Shown: positions 22,311 through 32,790, numbered from the stretch's first letter. The stretch: 64,000 nt of DNA from Diogma glabrata (GCA_963693315.1 OY856188.1:270811114-270875113), one strand, 5' to 3'. The notes: generated from the letters alone by a model not told the origin. Numbers and translations: made by a program.

Positions 22311-22489
22311 TTCTCATATCCTCACCCTTAATAAATATAATTATTAGTATTTGGTACTTTACTATGTTTTTCTCTAAAAACTGATTATTACTTACGGTCG
22401 GAGCTAATCGAGGAAAGAAAACATACAGAAAACGCCCTTATTTAGAATTACACAAAAAATGGTGGGGAGTAAAATTCAAAAATACATTT

Positions 22490-22760
22490 TTTAGAAATAC
22501 TGAAGTAAAGCCCTTTCATATGCCCTTGACTCGATATAAAAATGTATTTTCTCAAAGGCTTCACATCGTAACCATTTGGTTAACAAACGAAAACCATTTT
22601 ATTTAGTTTTCAACTCTTCATTTTGTGTGGACAGATTAGTTTTATATGCATCAAATTTCATTGGATTTATAGTAATCGAGATAATCGAAATAATGTGAAA
22701 AACACGTTTTACTCTTACCAATAGTGTTCCATATAAAAAACAGCACCCTAAAAACATAGT
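22490..22760 (+). repeat. Repeat ending in ACCAATAGTGTTCCATATAA
   Basis: Aligns loosely with 33725-34005 (CTTTCATATGCCCTTGA..CG / CCTTGCATATGATACT..., TTTTCTCAAAGGCTTCACATCG, GGACAG.TT..TTTTATA.GCATC, then the terminal motif). See also 33060-33115. Confidence 0.6.
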
Positions 22761-23345
22761 GGAAAAAAACCTGTTGTATGGTGGACCCCCAACCCTTTAT
22801 CCAATGTACTCCAAAAGCTGATAAAATATTTTTCATGTTACTTGAAAGCTTTTTCCAACGTTTGATGAGAATCGATCGGTAATTATAGGCTACAGTAAGG
22901 ATAAACACCTGAAAAAAAAACTTTTAATTGAAAGTGAGAAACCCGAAGTTGGTATGCAGGAATATTGGAAACAGTACTAAAACCTTAGATACCAAGTTTC
23001 CATTAGATCATAAGTCGAGTTTAGAAGTAATTCAAGATTTAAACTTAGAGGTGTTCGGGAGACCCCACGCCATTTTATCCAAATTTGAAATGAATCCAGA
23101 TCTACCATTTTCAAGTGAATCTGTATCATTTGCCAAAGTTTCATCAAGATCATATGCGGAAAGGTCACACACCCACACACTCACCCACACACCCACACAC
23201 AGACGTACACCAAAATTTTTATTGGCTAAATGGTCCAAATGGTCCAAAACAAAAGAAAAAACAAAATTTGGGGTATGCAAGATTTTTATTTTCTCGATAG
23301 ATTGCATTACTTCACACAATTTAAAATTGTGGTGAATTAAAAATA
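22740..23345 (-). repeat. Disp-A repeat, minus, with its terminal palindrome
   Basis: Landmarks TGTATGGTGGACCCCCAA, AACGTTTGATGAGAATCGAT, GAAAGTGAGAAACCCGAAG, ACACCCACACACTCACCCAC and the end CTTCACACAATTTAAAATTG..GTGAA, which also ends the array at 57769. Confidence 0.8.
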
Positions 23346-23350
23346 TGATA

Positions 23351-23527
23351 TCAGTTCATAATTCTCAAGCTACAATTCGCAAGTGTGTTGATCTTTGCCA
23401 GGCGTTTTTCAAAATATTCTCTGATTGTTTTGCGTCCCTTGTCATCCTTTTTGGTGTTCCTTTGCACAGCTTTCGATCTTTCCAAAATTTCTGTCTGTGC
23501 CTGCACCAAGCTTTGGTAATCGGCCAT
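23351..23527 (-). pseudogene. BEL/Pao gag N-terminal fragment (58 codons)
   Basis: A short clean minus-strand frame, ATG at 23527: MADYQSLVQAQTEILERSKA, then KDDKGRKTIREYFEKRLAKI, and a stop at 23351. Helix-rich spacing and the GRKT..YFE.RL.KI pattern resemble the start of Pao-type gag. Its strand is opposite to the BEL pol at 23640-25370. Normal gag is several hundred residues, so this is a stub. Confidence 0.45.
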
Positions 23528-23639
23528 ATCTTAAAACTGACGTTTTGTGTATGTATCTGGTATAGCAAATTCCAAGTCAGGACAGTCACATCACAAGGTT
23601 TATCTGTCTGACGATTAAACCTAGGAACACTTTACCATT

Positions 23640-23880
23640 CATTTTAAATCCAAAAGCAAAAGCAATGACCGTAATATCAGCCGATATGCCACAAACATCA
23701 ATACAAGAACTGAAATGCAACAACAACAAAATATTGGCAGACCCAACATATTATAGCTCTGGACCAATCGATTGGAGCAAATTATTACGGAAAAACTATT
23801 CTTCCTGGTATTGTATCAGATATAAATAAATGGTTCGTTCAACAGATGAATTTAGGAGGACCATCAGTGGGCCATTATCA
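23640..23880 (+). pseudogene. BEL/Pao protease-region fragment
   Basis: SIQELKCNNNKILADPTYYS then GPID in one frame, continuing IGANYYGKTILPGIVSDINK in another: the LADP..Y...PID...GA.YYG.I..PGI signature of the Pao DUF1758-type region. A frameshift near the GPID codons breaks it. Confidence 0.75.
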
Positions 23881-24026
23881 ACATCTAGATCACATGAGAC
23901 CATAAATATGATGGTTCATTTAGATGTCAGCGAACAATTCGATTTTGGGAAATTGAAGAAATCGATTCCAAAAGACTAGCGAATATCGATTTTGGGAAAT
24001 TGAAGAAATAGATCCCAAAAGACTAC

Positions 24027-24525
24027 GCAGAACCCATTCACTTAAGAACATCAAGAGGACGAGGTCAAAAAACGCATAAAGGATATATAGCGCAATTTGT
24101 TTGTCTGGCCACAAAAGCCATTCACATAGAAATAGTTAGTGATCTAACAACGCAAACATTCATAGCAGCACAGTAGTTTCACGGCCCGAAGAGCTGAAGT
24201 GTATTGAGGTATGATTTCAAAAAATTCAATAAAGAATGCTTGCCGAGAATATTGAATAATATTAGCAATGACGGCACCACATTCCATTTTAACACCCCCA
24301 TAAGTCATCAACAAGGAGGTTTGTGGGAAGCAGGAGTAAAATAACTTAGAAATCATTTGAGAAGAATATTAGGCGAAGCATCACTAACCTATGAAAATAT
24401 GTCTATCACACTTGCTCAAATCGAACCTTGTCTTAATATTAGACCTATATGTAAAATCTAGTCAGACATAAACGATATTAAATCACTAACACCATGGAAT
24501 TTTCTAGTGGGAGAACCATTGGTCG
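24027..24525 (+). pseudogene. BEL/Pao integrase fragment
   Basis: HLRTSRGRGQKTHKGYIAQF then CLATKAIHIEIVSDLTTQTF (integrase core around the first Asp), and TTFHFNTPISHQQGGLWEAG, LRRILGEASLTYENMSITLA and SLTPWNFLVGEPL, the GGLWEA-to-GEPL end typical of Pao integrase. Stops and frameshifts, and a gap between core and C-terminal parts. Confidence 0.88.
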
Positions 24526-24689
24526 CACAATGAACAATGAACGAACAATGTAGAAAATGAAATGGCCACTGATAGTAGTCCAGATGCAATCATTAAGGAT
24601 ATGAGCCCAAACAACGCGCAAATCACCCAGATTCGCAAGGATTGCTATGATATTACTACTAGTCATGACAGGTTTGATTGGGATTAGAA

Positions 24690-25365
24690 GTGTCAATGCG
24701 AACGAACCATACTGCCGTGCTAAGCACAGAAGTGGTAGCTTGTATTTTTGACATTTCGAGATATTAACTATTTTTAATTTTCTCAGTTGGAAATCTACTA
24801 AATGATCTATTTGGAGTTCTCGACGACAAATCAGCTAAAGAGTTTAACAATCGAATCAATCAGCTTGCAACAAATGAAGAACATATAGTCAACATGATAT
24901 CAATTGCAGATACAACCACAAATATTCTGAAAACCCAACAAGCAGAAATTGTCAACCAATGAAAGGAGTTTACTAACGAAAATGAGTAAATTAACAGATG
25001 CTACTACATTTTTCTCATTAGTAAGATTATGAAATACAATAATGACAAATTTTCAATGAACACAGGAGATCTTGCTTGACACATTATTAGAGAGTAAAGG
25101 GAAAAAAGTCAATCCTGATTTAATTCTGCCGGACCAACTAAAACAAGAATTAGTAAAAATTCAATCCCATTTACCTGATGGAGTAACATTACCAACTGGC
25201 TACCAACCAAAAAAATTCGAAGCTTATACCATATAATGACTTGTTAAGTCAGCGTATAGTAGATAATTTAGCCATATTTAAATTATCTTTACCATTATTG
25301 GATATTGAAAGATTCAACATTTATAAACTATTTTCATTTCGATTAATGAGAGAAAAACAAATAGT
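24690..25365 (+). pseudogene. Env-like remnant of the BEL/Pao element
   Basis: Downstream of integrase, in several broken frames, lies a stretch with a heptad-like Asn/Gln-rich helix region and later a LPDG..LPTGY segment, resembling the env-like third ORF carried by some insect LTR retrotransposons (Roo-type BEL, errantiviruses). Multiple stops and frameshifts; not functional. The assignment rests on position and general pattern. Confidence 0.5.
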
Positions 25366-25421
25366 CCCTGGGCCTTCACCTACATAATTTTGTGATTATC
25401 ACATATTTTATACTTCGTGAT

Positions 25422-25869
25422 GCGCCTGTCCTTGACGGGCCTGAAAACATTTGTTCTATGATTTTTCTCAAATCGGCCGCTTTTGCGTTCGGCAAGCTCC
25501 GAAAAATGCCGATTGCCCGCGATCTTGTAAACTTGCTACCACATTTATTTTTTTTTGACTGTGGAGGTTGGAAATTTGTTTTAAGAATACGAGGGTAAGC
25601 TTGTCCGACCAAAATGTGTTTGCTATGGTCGAGTCTGACAACTGACATTTTGGATGTTTGGATTGTCGGACTAGACAATAGCAGACAAATTTTTGTCGGA
25701 CAAGGTTACCCTTGTGTTCTAAATCAAATTTCCAACCCCCGTTATTAAAAAAAAAAAAATTTACAAGATCCCGGGCAATCGGCATTTTTCGGAGCTTGCC
25801 GAAAGCAAAAGCGGCCGATTTGAAAAAAATCGCAGAACAAATGTTTTTGGGCTCGTCAAGGACAGGCGC
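25422..25869. mobile_element. 448-bp foldback element
   Basis: Inverted arms of about 180 bp start GCGCCTGTCCTTGACG on each end and share AATCGGCCGCTTTTGC, GGCAAGCTCCGAAAAATGCC and CGATCTTGTAAA. The central part has further inverted GTCCGAC / GTCGGAC boxes. Clearly GC-richer than its surroundings. ORFs in it are mirror-image artefacts. Flanked by TAT/GAT; target duplication unclear. Confidence 0.85.
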
Positions 25870-26029
25870 TATAAATGTAAATGTAATGTAAATGGACTAT
25901 ATGGTTATAAATGCAGACAAAAACTATTATTACTACCTCACAGACAAGGATTTCGGTAAATGCATTCGAGCGCAACACCTGGAATACCTCTACTACCTGA
26001 AACCTGAAAGGGCCAATACATAGAACTAC

Positions 26030-26800
26030 AATTGTCGGTGATACAATCTCCGATTTCTACTTCTAAAATTGAAACTATCATAAATAGCTTAGATTCTTCT
26101 TATTCTACTGCTCATGATAATATTTCAAAATCTCTGATTAAAATTATTTCACACTACATCAGCTCGCCGCTTTTCTTTATATTTAATATGAACTTCAGCT
26201 CAGGGATATTTCTTTCCGAAATGAAAAAAAGCCGTGATAGTTCCTCTGTTCAAAAGTAGTGACTCAACTGTTATCGGTTTTCTCTAAATTGCTTTAATTG
26301 GGTAAACTCTTTTAAATATTTGGGGTTAGTTCTGGATAATAAACTAAATTTTATCACTATTGAGAAAATATGTAACGAGTTATATGGAACTATACGGAAG
26401 TTGTACATTTTACGTGAAATTTATTTCCGTCATTTGCTGAAGCAATTATTTTTCGTGTACTTACTGTACATATTAGTTATTAAGCTTGTTTGTTACTTTA
26501 TTTCATTATATTTTTGTTTTTTTTTTCCCTTTGTTTTTATGGAGCTTTTACTCAAGGTGTTCGTTTGTTACACTTCACAATGCTCTTACGCCTTTTATAT
26601 CAATACAAATTTAATTATTATCTGGCATTTGTTTATTTAATTATTGTATACTTATACAAATTTTCTGTAAATTAGTGTATATTATTTCTATTTGTTTTTT
26701 ATTGAAATAAAGACTAAAATTATTATTCATAATATGCTAAAAATTTGGATATTTTTTTTATGCATCAAATTAAAAGTTTAGCATTGAATTTTCTCCGGCT
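26030..26800 (+). pseudogene. LINE-A second copy, internally deleted
   Basis: Matches LINE-A: SETKTI-like SKIETIINSLDSS, SLIKIISHYISSPLFFIF, FLSEMKKS, then at about 26285 it jumps from the TATCGGTTTTCTCTAAATTG motif to GGGTAAACTCTTTTAAATAT (the 9230 region), losing the RT catalytic core. The 3' end is shared to CATTGAATTTTCTCCGGCTT. Confidence 0.85.
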
Positions 26801-26810
26801 TGGGAACAAA

Positions 26811-26912
26811 TAAATAAGGGACCTTGTTGTGGGACCTCGGTCTTAAAAGGTATCTTTGTGTTGTTGTGACACATTTTGTAATTCCTACTACACAACACAT
26901 TTTAACGAAAAA
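26811..26912 (+). mobile_element. LINE 3'-tail fragment (plus)
   Basis: GGGACCTTGTTGTGGGACCT, TCTTAAAAGGTATC, TGTGTTGTTGTGACACATTT, ending ACAACACATTTTAACG and a short A run. Same family as 19490-19600 and 61840-61925. It directly abuts LINE-A copy 2. Confidence 0.75.
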
Positions 26913-27014
26913 AAAACCGAATTGAATTCTAAAATGAAATCTGAAATATTTTTACTTATATATCAAAAATGGCAAACAAAGCTCCGAAATCTATAAAAAC
27001 AATCTAAATCATAT

Positions 27015-27485
27015 TGAAAAACAGTTAAAATCTGGGTAGGAGCTGCCGATGTTAAACAGTGGACCAATCTCGGGCCAGCATTGGCGAGCCTAGCCTTGAC
27101 TAGTTAGCTTTGGGCCAGATCGGGGCCAGTTGTAAATGCCTAGACTGAACCTAGGTTCAGTATATTATATAACGCGTTATTAACCAGTCTAATGCATTGT
27201 AAACATGTGCAGGCCATATTATGATTATCTTTATTTTTATATATGTTACTCTTTCCACAACCTCTTTCCACACATTTAAAGGAGGTTTGGAAACAAATTA
27301 GTTTGGTAGACCTGGCCCAAGTCTTATTTGCCAGACTTGGCCCAAGCCTGGTTTGCACGACTTGGCCACAGGACATCAGTCCAAGCTTGGCCCAAGCTTG
27401 GGCTGTTTGAAAATGTTAAACCTGCCCCAACCCCCAAAAGCTATGGTGCCGTCTTGGCCCAAGCTTGGCCCCTTAGATTTTTCTT
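27015..27485. repeat. GGCCCAAG/CTTGGGCC-rich repeat
   Basis: TTGGCCCAAG or its complement occurs repeatedly (about 27311-27335, 27385-27404, 27455-27470), with related GGGCCAG boxes at 27051-27130. Locally GC-rich against an AT-rich background, with short imperfect inverted and direct repeats. No ORF of note. Possibly the core of an unclassified non-autonomous element. Confidence 0.6.
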
Positions 27486-28199
27486 ACCCGGGAAGCACTA
27501 AAAATAAACTGAAACCTTATCCACCCTTAAAAAATTCTCTTCATCCTGATGGTAATAGATTGTTTTAAATTCTGAAAAATGTGATGAATTTGGTTCGACT
27601 TTCTCCAGCATTCACGTGACACATATATAATAAGCTGTTTCTATTGAAGTAGAAAGTAGCTGCAAATCAGTTAATGATAATGTTCTTAATGATGACTCAA
27701 TTACGGAATGGACTTCTCCAAACCAGCTTAGTGGTATACTTAAGAAATTTGGTCCATATAAAGCACCTGGGTTAGATGGAAGTTCCATTATACTCTTAAA
27801 ACATTTCCCCTAATCAGCATTGTGCTTTTTAACCAATATCTATATAACAGTTGTCTTAAACTTTGTTATTTTCCTACCAAATGGAAAACCGCTAAAGTCA
27901 TTCGAATACTTAAACCAGGGAAAGATTCTACTCTTGCTGTCAATTATTGATCAATCAGTCTTATGTGCTCCTTGGGCAAACTTTTCGAGTATGTAATAAA
28001 AGAATATATGCAAAATTTAATTGAGGAGATTTCGATTTTAATAGACGAGCAATGTGGGTTTAGATACTCTCACCCAACCATCCATTAAGTTAACCGAATA
28101 TTCAATTACATCAAAAACTCACGTTCTAACAAACAATCAACAGAAATGGTACTCTTAGACTTAAGAAGTGCTTTTGATAAATTCTGGCGTGACGGCAGA

Positions 28200-28325
28200 G
28201 TTGTGCATTTTCATGTAAAGAATAATTCTTTACATTTTTTTGTAAAGAATTAGTAAAGAATAGTTTTTTACGTAAAGAATGTAAAGAATGATTAATAAAT
28301 GTAAAGAATTGTACTTTCAAGTGAT
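28200..28325. repeat. Subterminal GTAAAGAAT motif array (left)
   Basis: At least six GTAAAGAAT or ATTCTTTAC copies within 125 bp, matched by a denser set at 30419-30557. Subterminal motif clusters are typical transposase-binding zones in hAT elements. Confidence 0.8.
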
Positions 28326-28422
28326 TTTTACAGCTCCTATAAGAAGAAAAAACTTGTACCCAATTCCAACACTGATAATACAAATTTTGAATAGAAAAGA
28401 ATTACGAATTTCGGTCTCTGTA

Positions 28423-28870
28423 TAGTTATTTGTTTAACTAGGCAGCAAAGTAGTAGATTGACTGCCATGGCTGATAGTTCATAGCCAGGCGAAGCGAGGC
28501 TAGGAATTTAGCCAAGGCAGTCAATCTACCTTGCTGCCGAGTTGAACATATAATTTTTACTCCGATTAATTACAATGATATGTAATTTGATAATTATTAC
28601 TTTAAAAATAAAACAAAATTTTAAAAATGAAAAAATAAATCGCAATTGTTGGAAGATTTAGTTGTTATGGAAATGTAATAATAATTATAGTTTGACAAAT
28701 TAAAAAATTTCTGCCAGATTCGTGGAAAAACATCTGTTTATTTCTATGAAGTCTAATTATTTTGCTGCCTAGGCAGCAAAGTACTTGCTTTGCTGCCTAG
28801 GCATGAAAAGTGCCACTTTGCTGACTGAAATAAGTCTGCAAAATTTATATTTGCTGTCTATCGGAGAAAA
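28423..28870. mobile_element. Element P, copy 1 (inside the hAT-like left arm)
   Basis: About 448 bp absent from the opposite arm. Begins TAGTTATTTGTTTAACTAGG, ends CTATCGGAGAAAAA. An internal palindrome AGTAGATTGACTGCC...GGCAGTCAATCTAC surrounds AGCGAAGCGAGGCT. Repeats of GCTGCCTAGGCAGCAAAG further in. Same element at 49662-50087. Confidence 0.88.
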
Positions 28871-29018
28871 AAATATTTTCCTGCTTTAATCATAGAAAAA
28901 GCAAGGATTGGAAATAATAAATTATGTGTTAAAATTTAAAACTAATAACAATAAAATTAACAATTTAACTACAATAACATCAATTTGCTGAATACGACAC
29001 ATAACAAGCTTGATTTGA

Positions 29019-29578
29019 GCATGATTTCCACAATGGCGAGGCGAAAAAATTTAACCAAATTAAAAAGAGGAAGAGAAAATTCTCCGTTTGTATGATAGAG
29101 ATGCACTCTGATTTTGTCAGTTAAATTTGGACGTCCAATTTGCAATATTTCAATTCAGCACACCGAAATTAGACGTCCAGTCCGAAAAAAGATATGCTCT
29201 TATGTCTTTTTTCGGACTGGACGTCCAATTTCGGGAATAGCAAATGTCAAAACTGAAAGTATTATAATAACGTGAAAAAAAAGTTTAATCTAAATCCGTA
29301 TTCAAATCAGTATCACTAATTCAAACAAGTATTACAAGCTGTAATTACATTGAGGCAATTATTAAAACCTATTTTGTGTTTGGTATTAATTGCGATTAAT
29401 TATAATTTGCAATTAAACCAATTAATTTTAGGTTATGAGCTTTCGGAAAGCCAAAATCCAATAGTAAAAATCGGAATTACAAGTTGTTGCTTTTTCATTC
29501 TCTCCTTAGTTATTTTTTTCTTTCTTTCTCATTTTAGTTTGGCTAATTTTTTCGCCTTAGCCATTGTGGAAACCATGC
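29019..29578. mobile_element. 560-bp MITE nested in the hAT-like left arm
   Basis: Terminal inverted repeats GCATGATTTCCACAATGGCG / GCATGGTTTCCACAATGGCT, continuing into GGCGAAAAAATT. Interrupts the arm exactly where the right arm is continuous (AAGCTTGATTT|ACAATAGC). Contains a strong hairpin at about 29174-29230 (GACGTCCAGTCCGAAAAAAG inverted). Confidence 0.85.
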
Positions 29579-30879
29579 ATTACAATAGCAGATATTTTCA
29601 GTATACAAACTATTAAAGACAGGATCTGTCAATTGATAAAATGAAGAATGTCCGAACCCAAGTTTTCAACCATTTATCTTAAGAATTTAGTTAGATTAAA
29701 GAAAATGTTTGTTGAGATGTCACATATATAAGCTGGTTTGAGTCGATACTAAAAATAAATTTTAAATTTAATCTCAAACTTGTTAAAATATAAATAAACA
29801 ATTTCACGATACCAAAAATATCGAATTTGTGAAATCAATCATTTGTTTGTACAACTAAAATTTTAAAAATAACATTTGTTTTTGAATACAAAGATAGCTT
29901 ATATATGTGACATCTCAACAAACATTTTCTTTAATCTAAATTCTAAAGATAAATGGTTGAAAACTTGGACTCGGACATTCTTCATTTTATCAATTGACAG
30001 GTAAAGCCTGTCTTTAATAATTTGTATGCTGAAAATAATTGCTATTGTAAATCAAGCTTGTTATGTGTCGTATTCAACAAATTAATGTTATTGTAGTTAA
30101 ATTGTTAATTTTATTGTAATAAGTTTTAAATTTTAATACATAATTTATGACTGCCAATCCTTGCTTTTTCTATGATTAAATGGCAAAATATTTTACAGAG
30201 ATCGAAATTCGTAATTCTTTTCAATTCAAAATTTGTATTACCATTGTTGGAATTGGGTACAAGTTTTGGCTTAATTCTTAAGGGAGTTTTAAAAATCAGT
30301 ATTCAAATGATAAATATAACTAAAGACTGATTTAAAAACTATGATTATTTAGGAGTGTGAATTTCATTTTAAATTATATATTAATCTAATGAGAAAATTG
30401 GCACACCTTTTTAGCATTATTTACATTCTTTGCATTCTTTACATTCTTTACAATCTTTACAATGATTTTTGGACATGTAAAGAATGAATTCTTTACATGT
30501 AAAGAATGAATTCTTTACATGTAAAGAATTAGGTAAATTACTTTTTGTAAAGAATTTGCACAATACTGCGTGATGGTTTATATTATTTGTAAATATTCTT
30601 AGTTCTAACTCAAATCTATTCCACATAGCGACAGGTGTTCCCCAAGGGTCCATTCTGAGTCTTCTTATTTTTAATTTATATATCAAAGATATCCCTAAAA
30701 TTGCGAAATTGCACTTTTTGCGGATCTTACTATATTAAACTCTTATTTGAATTTAATTACAGTGTAGTCCAAAACTTGGAAACTCGAGGTCAATGAGTCT
30801 AAATGCCAAGCAATATATTTTACAAGATGTAGGGTATTGACGAAAATTATCCAAACTGATATCATGGTAAATAATACTC

Positions 30880-31380
30880 GTATAAAATGGGAAAAAAAAT
30901 CTAAAATATTATTTGGACCCCTCCAAGTTGAGAATGGAAATTTTTGAAAAAATTATTTTTAACCTTGACGATTGTAGTGTCATATGAAATGTGATTTTTT
31001 TTCAGTAAAAAAAAATTTTTTTTGTATTTTTCGAAAGAACAGTTTTTGACTTATTTTGATAAATGTGAAAAATTTTTCCTGTCACCCCCTTAACTTCGAA
31101 CATTACAAAAGAAAACATTTGAAAAAGTTCGCGGTTATAGGATATGTTGCAAAAATTGAATTAAAACTATAGCGGTCGGCTTATCATTTAAAATATTATT
31201 TGGAGGGGGTTGAGACTTGAGAGTGAAAATTTTTTGAAAAAATTATTTTTAGCCTTGACGATTGGGGTGTCATATGAATAGTGAATTTGGTTCTAGTCTA
31301 AAACAATTTTTTTTCTAATTTTCAAAAACACAGTTTTTCACTTATTTTCAAAAATGTGAAAAAGGATTTACGTGTTTTCC
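30880..31380 (+). repeat. Tandem pair, about 290-bp period
   Basis: AAAATATTATTTGGA then GAAAAAATTATTTTTA.CCTTGACGATTG.GTGTCATATGAA recurs at about 30903 and 31191, each followed by a TTTTTCGAAAGAACAGTTTT-like segment. No ORF. Confidence 0.75.
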
Positions 31381-31637
31381 TTATTTTGTTGAATAATGTG
31401 ATTGAAGTTTCAAGGAAATCGTTCACATCATCTTTGTTTTGATTTAATTTTCCATCTGAACGGAGAACGGAGAACGGAAAGGATGATTAGTTCGATGATA
31501 GCTGAGCCAGAAAGGTTTCAACAAAATCATTAGGTGTTTCAAAAAACTTTGCTTATATTTATTTATTTTGTGTCATTATTAGTAGTGTTTTTGAGTGTAA
31601 GATTATGATAATTGTTTGTATCTGTATAGGAGACCAT

Positions 31638-31743
31638 CAGCCAAATTCTGTAATTGTGAAGCGGTGAAGTGATAAGTTTTTTAATGAAAAGAAACGAAGA
31701 AATTTTTATCACTTCACCGCTTCACAGTTACAGAATTTGGCTG
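31638..31743. repeat. 106-bp hairpin
   Basis: CAGCCAAATTCTGTAATTGT and the rest of a ~42-bp arm is mirrored with very few mismatches by the right arm (ends AATTTGGCTG). The loop is about 20 bp. CAG..CTG ends fit a tiny hAT-type MITE, but no 8-bp duplication is seen. Confidence 0.85.
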
Positions 31744-31905
31744 CAGAAGCTCCTTCCTTGAGTTATAAATATGTTCTAACAAATTGTTCCCCGATTTTTT
31801 CGACAAACATATAATGAGAAACAGTTTTGAAATCTATGTTATTTTATTTTGTGACTGTTATATTTATTTAATTATTTATTTTCTTTTTAAAATAAACATT
31901 TCAGT

Positions 31906-32185
31906 TATTAACTTCCCGATATGGGAAGTTATTGTTTTTGAGTCGATTTTCGATATCGGAATTTTTTTGATATCTTTACGTTTCATGACCTCCTGAAGCT
32001 GTTTAGACTATTTTTAGCTGGCAGTCTGTATGTGTGTGTGTGTGTGTATGTATGTGTATATCGCTGTGTGGAGAATTTTTGCCCAACGCTTTCTCAACAA
32101 CGGATGGGTCGATTTTAACGAAAATGGTCGCAATCAATGTATCTTGTCGTAACTTAGAGCCCAGTCCTTTTCTAGCGAAATTAAA
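31906..32185 (+). repeat. AACTTCCCGATAT repeat, unit 1
   Basis: Starts TTAACTTCCCGATATGGGAAG (a palindromic head) and contains TATCTTTACGTTTCATGACC, TCCTGAAGCTGTTTAG, CTATTTTTAGCTGGCAGT, a (GT)n run and GTCGATTTTAACG. Repeats 634 bp downstream. Confidence 0.8.
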
Positions 32186-32539
32186 TCATTTGTTTTTTAG
32201 TGGTTTCCAAAAAACTGAAAATCATCTCTTGCAAATATCATGAGATTAATAAATAATGCTATGAAGGTCATGAAGCTTCCATATTGTTTGTCACCATGTC
32301 AGACCTTTATAATGACATTTGTATAAACAATTGCTATCTTAGTTTTTGAGATTTTTAACAAAATGTGAAAAAACGACGTGTTATTTTCTTTATGCAAACG
32401 AATGATATCTGGATGAAACTTTTGTATGTAAATGAGCTGCAACAGCATCCGGGCTTACTTGAATATCAAAAACCTGAGTTATTTTCTAAATTTGGCAAAA
32501 AGGTCAGAGGTTCGAGAGTAGATTGCCTGGTCAACTGTT

Positions 32540-32790
32540 TATTAACTTCCCGATATGAAAAGTTATTGTTTTTGGATCGATTTTTGAAATCGAAATTTTT
32601 ATAATATCTTTACGTTTCAAGACCTCCTGAAGCTGTTTAGGCTATTTTTAGCTGGCAGTATGTATGTATGTGGACACAAATTTGTCCAACGCTCTCTCAC
32701 AACGGATGATCCGATTTCAACTTCAATGGTCACAATCGATATATCTTGGCGTAACCTACAGCCCAGTCCTACAGCCCAGCCCCTTAAAAA
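32540..32790 (+). repeat. AACTTCCCGATAT repeat, unit 2
   Basis: Same order as unit 1 (TCCTGAAGCTGTTTAGGC, TTTTTAGCTGGCAGTATG, ACAACGGATGATCCGATTTC, GTAACCTACAGCCCAGTCC). About 80% alike by eye. Confidence 0.8.

Larger units (their letters stand above)
23640..25370 (+). mobile_element. Decayed BEL/Pao LTR retrotransposon with env-like 3' part
   Basis: Plus-strand remains in canonical order: aspartic-protease region, FWEIEEI linker, integrase, env-like segment. Reverse transcriptase and RNase H are missing between about 23880 and 24027. A 47-48 bp tandem duplication (CGATTTTGGGAAATTGAAG.. at about 23939 and 23987) marks the deletion zone. LTRs are not identified. Confidence 0.75.
28196..30568. 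mobile_element. hAT-like foldback element (2373 bp) in LINE-B
   Basis: Ends CAGAGTTGTGCA / CAGTATTGTGCA (inverted) with an 8-bp flanking duplication CGTGACGG (28188-28195) / CGTGATGG (30569-30576), as in hAT elements. Nearly the whole element is one large inverted repeat: left arm pieces 28196-28422, 28871-29018 and 29579-29745 face the right arm 29885-30568. The left arm carries two later insertions absent from the right arm. No transposase. Subterminal regions are packed with GTAAAGAAT. Confidence 0.9.
27600..30765 (+). pseudogene. LINE-B reverse-transcriptase remnant, split by a hAT-like foldback
   Basis: 5' part (to 28195): LKKFGPYKAPGLDGSSII, CYFPTKWKTAKVIRILKPGK, SLGKLFEYVIKEYM, DEQCGFRYSHPT, VLLDLRSAFDKFWRDG. 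The 3' part resumes after the insert at 30577 with YY then, after a deletion, HIATGVPQGSILS and FNLYIKDIPKIA. The order APG.DG, KPGK, GFR, D..AFD, GVPQGS is RT. Stops are present. Confidence 0.88.

Noticed and set aside
25376..25785. Mirror-image ORFs sharing residues on both strands
   Set aside because: They arise from the two arms of the 448-bp foldback.
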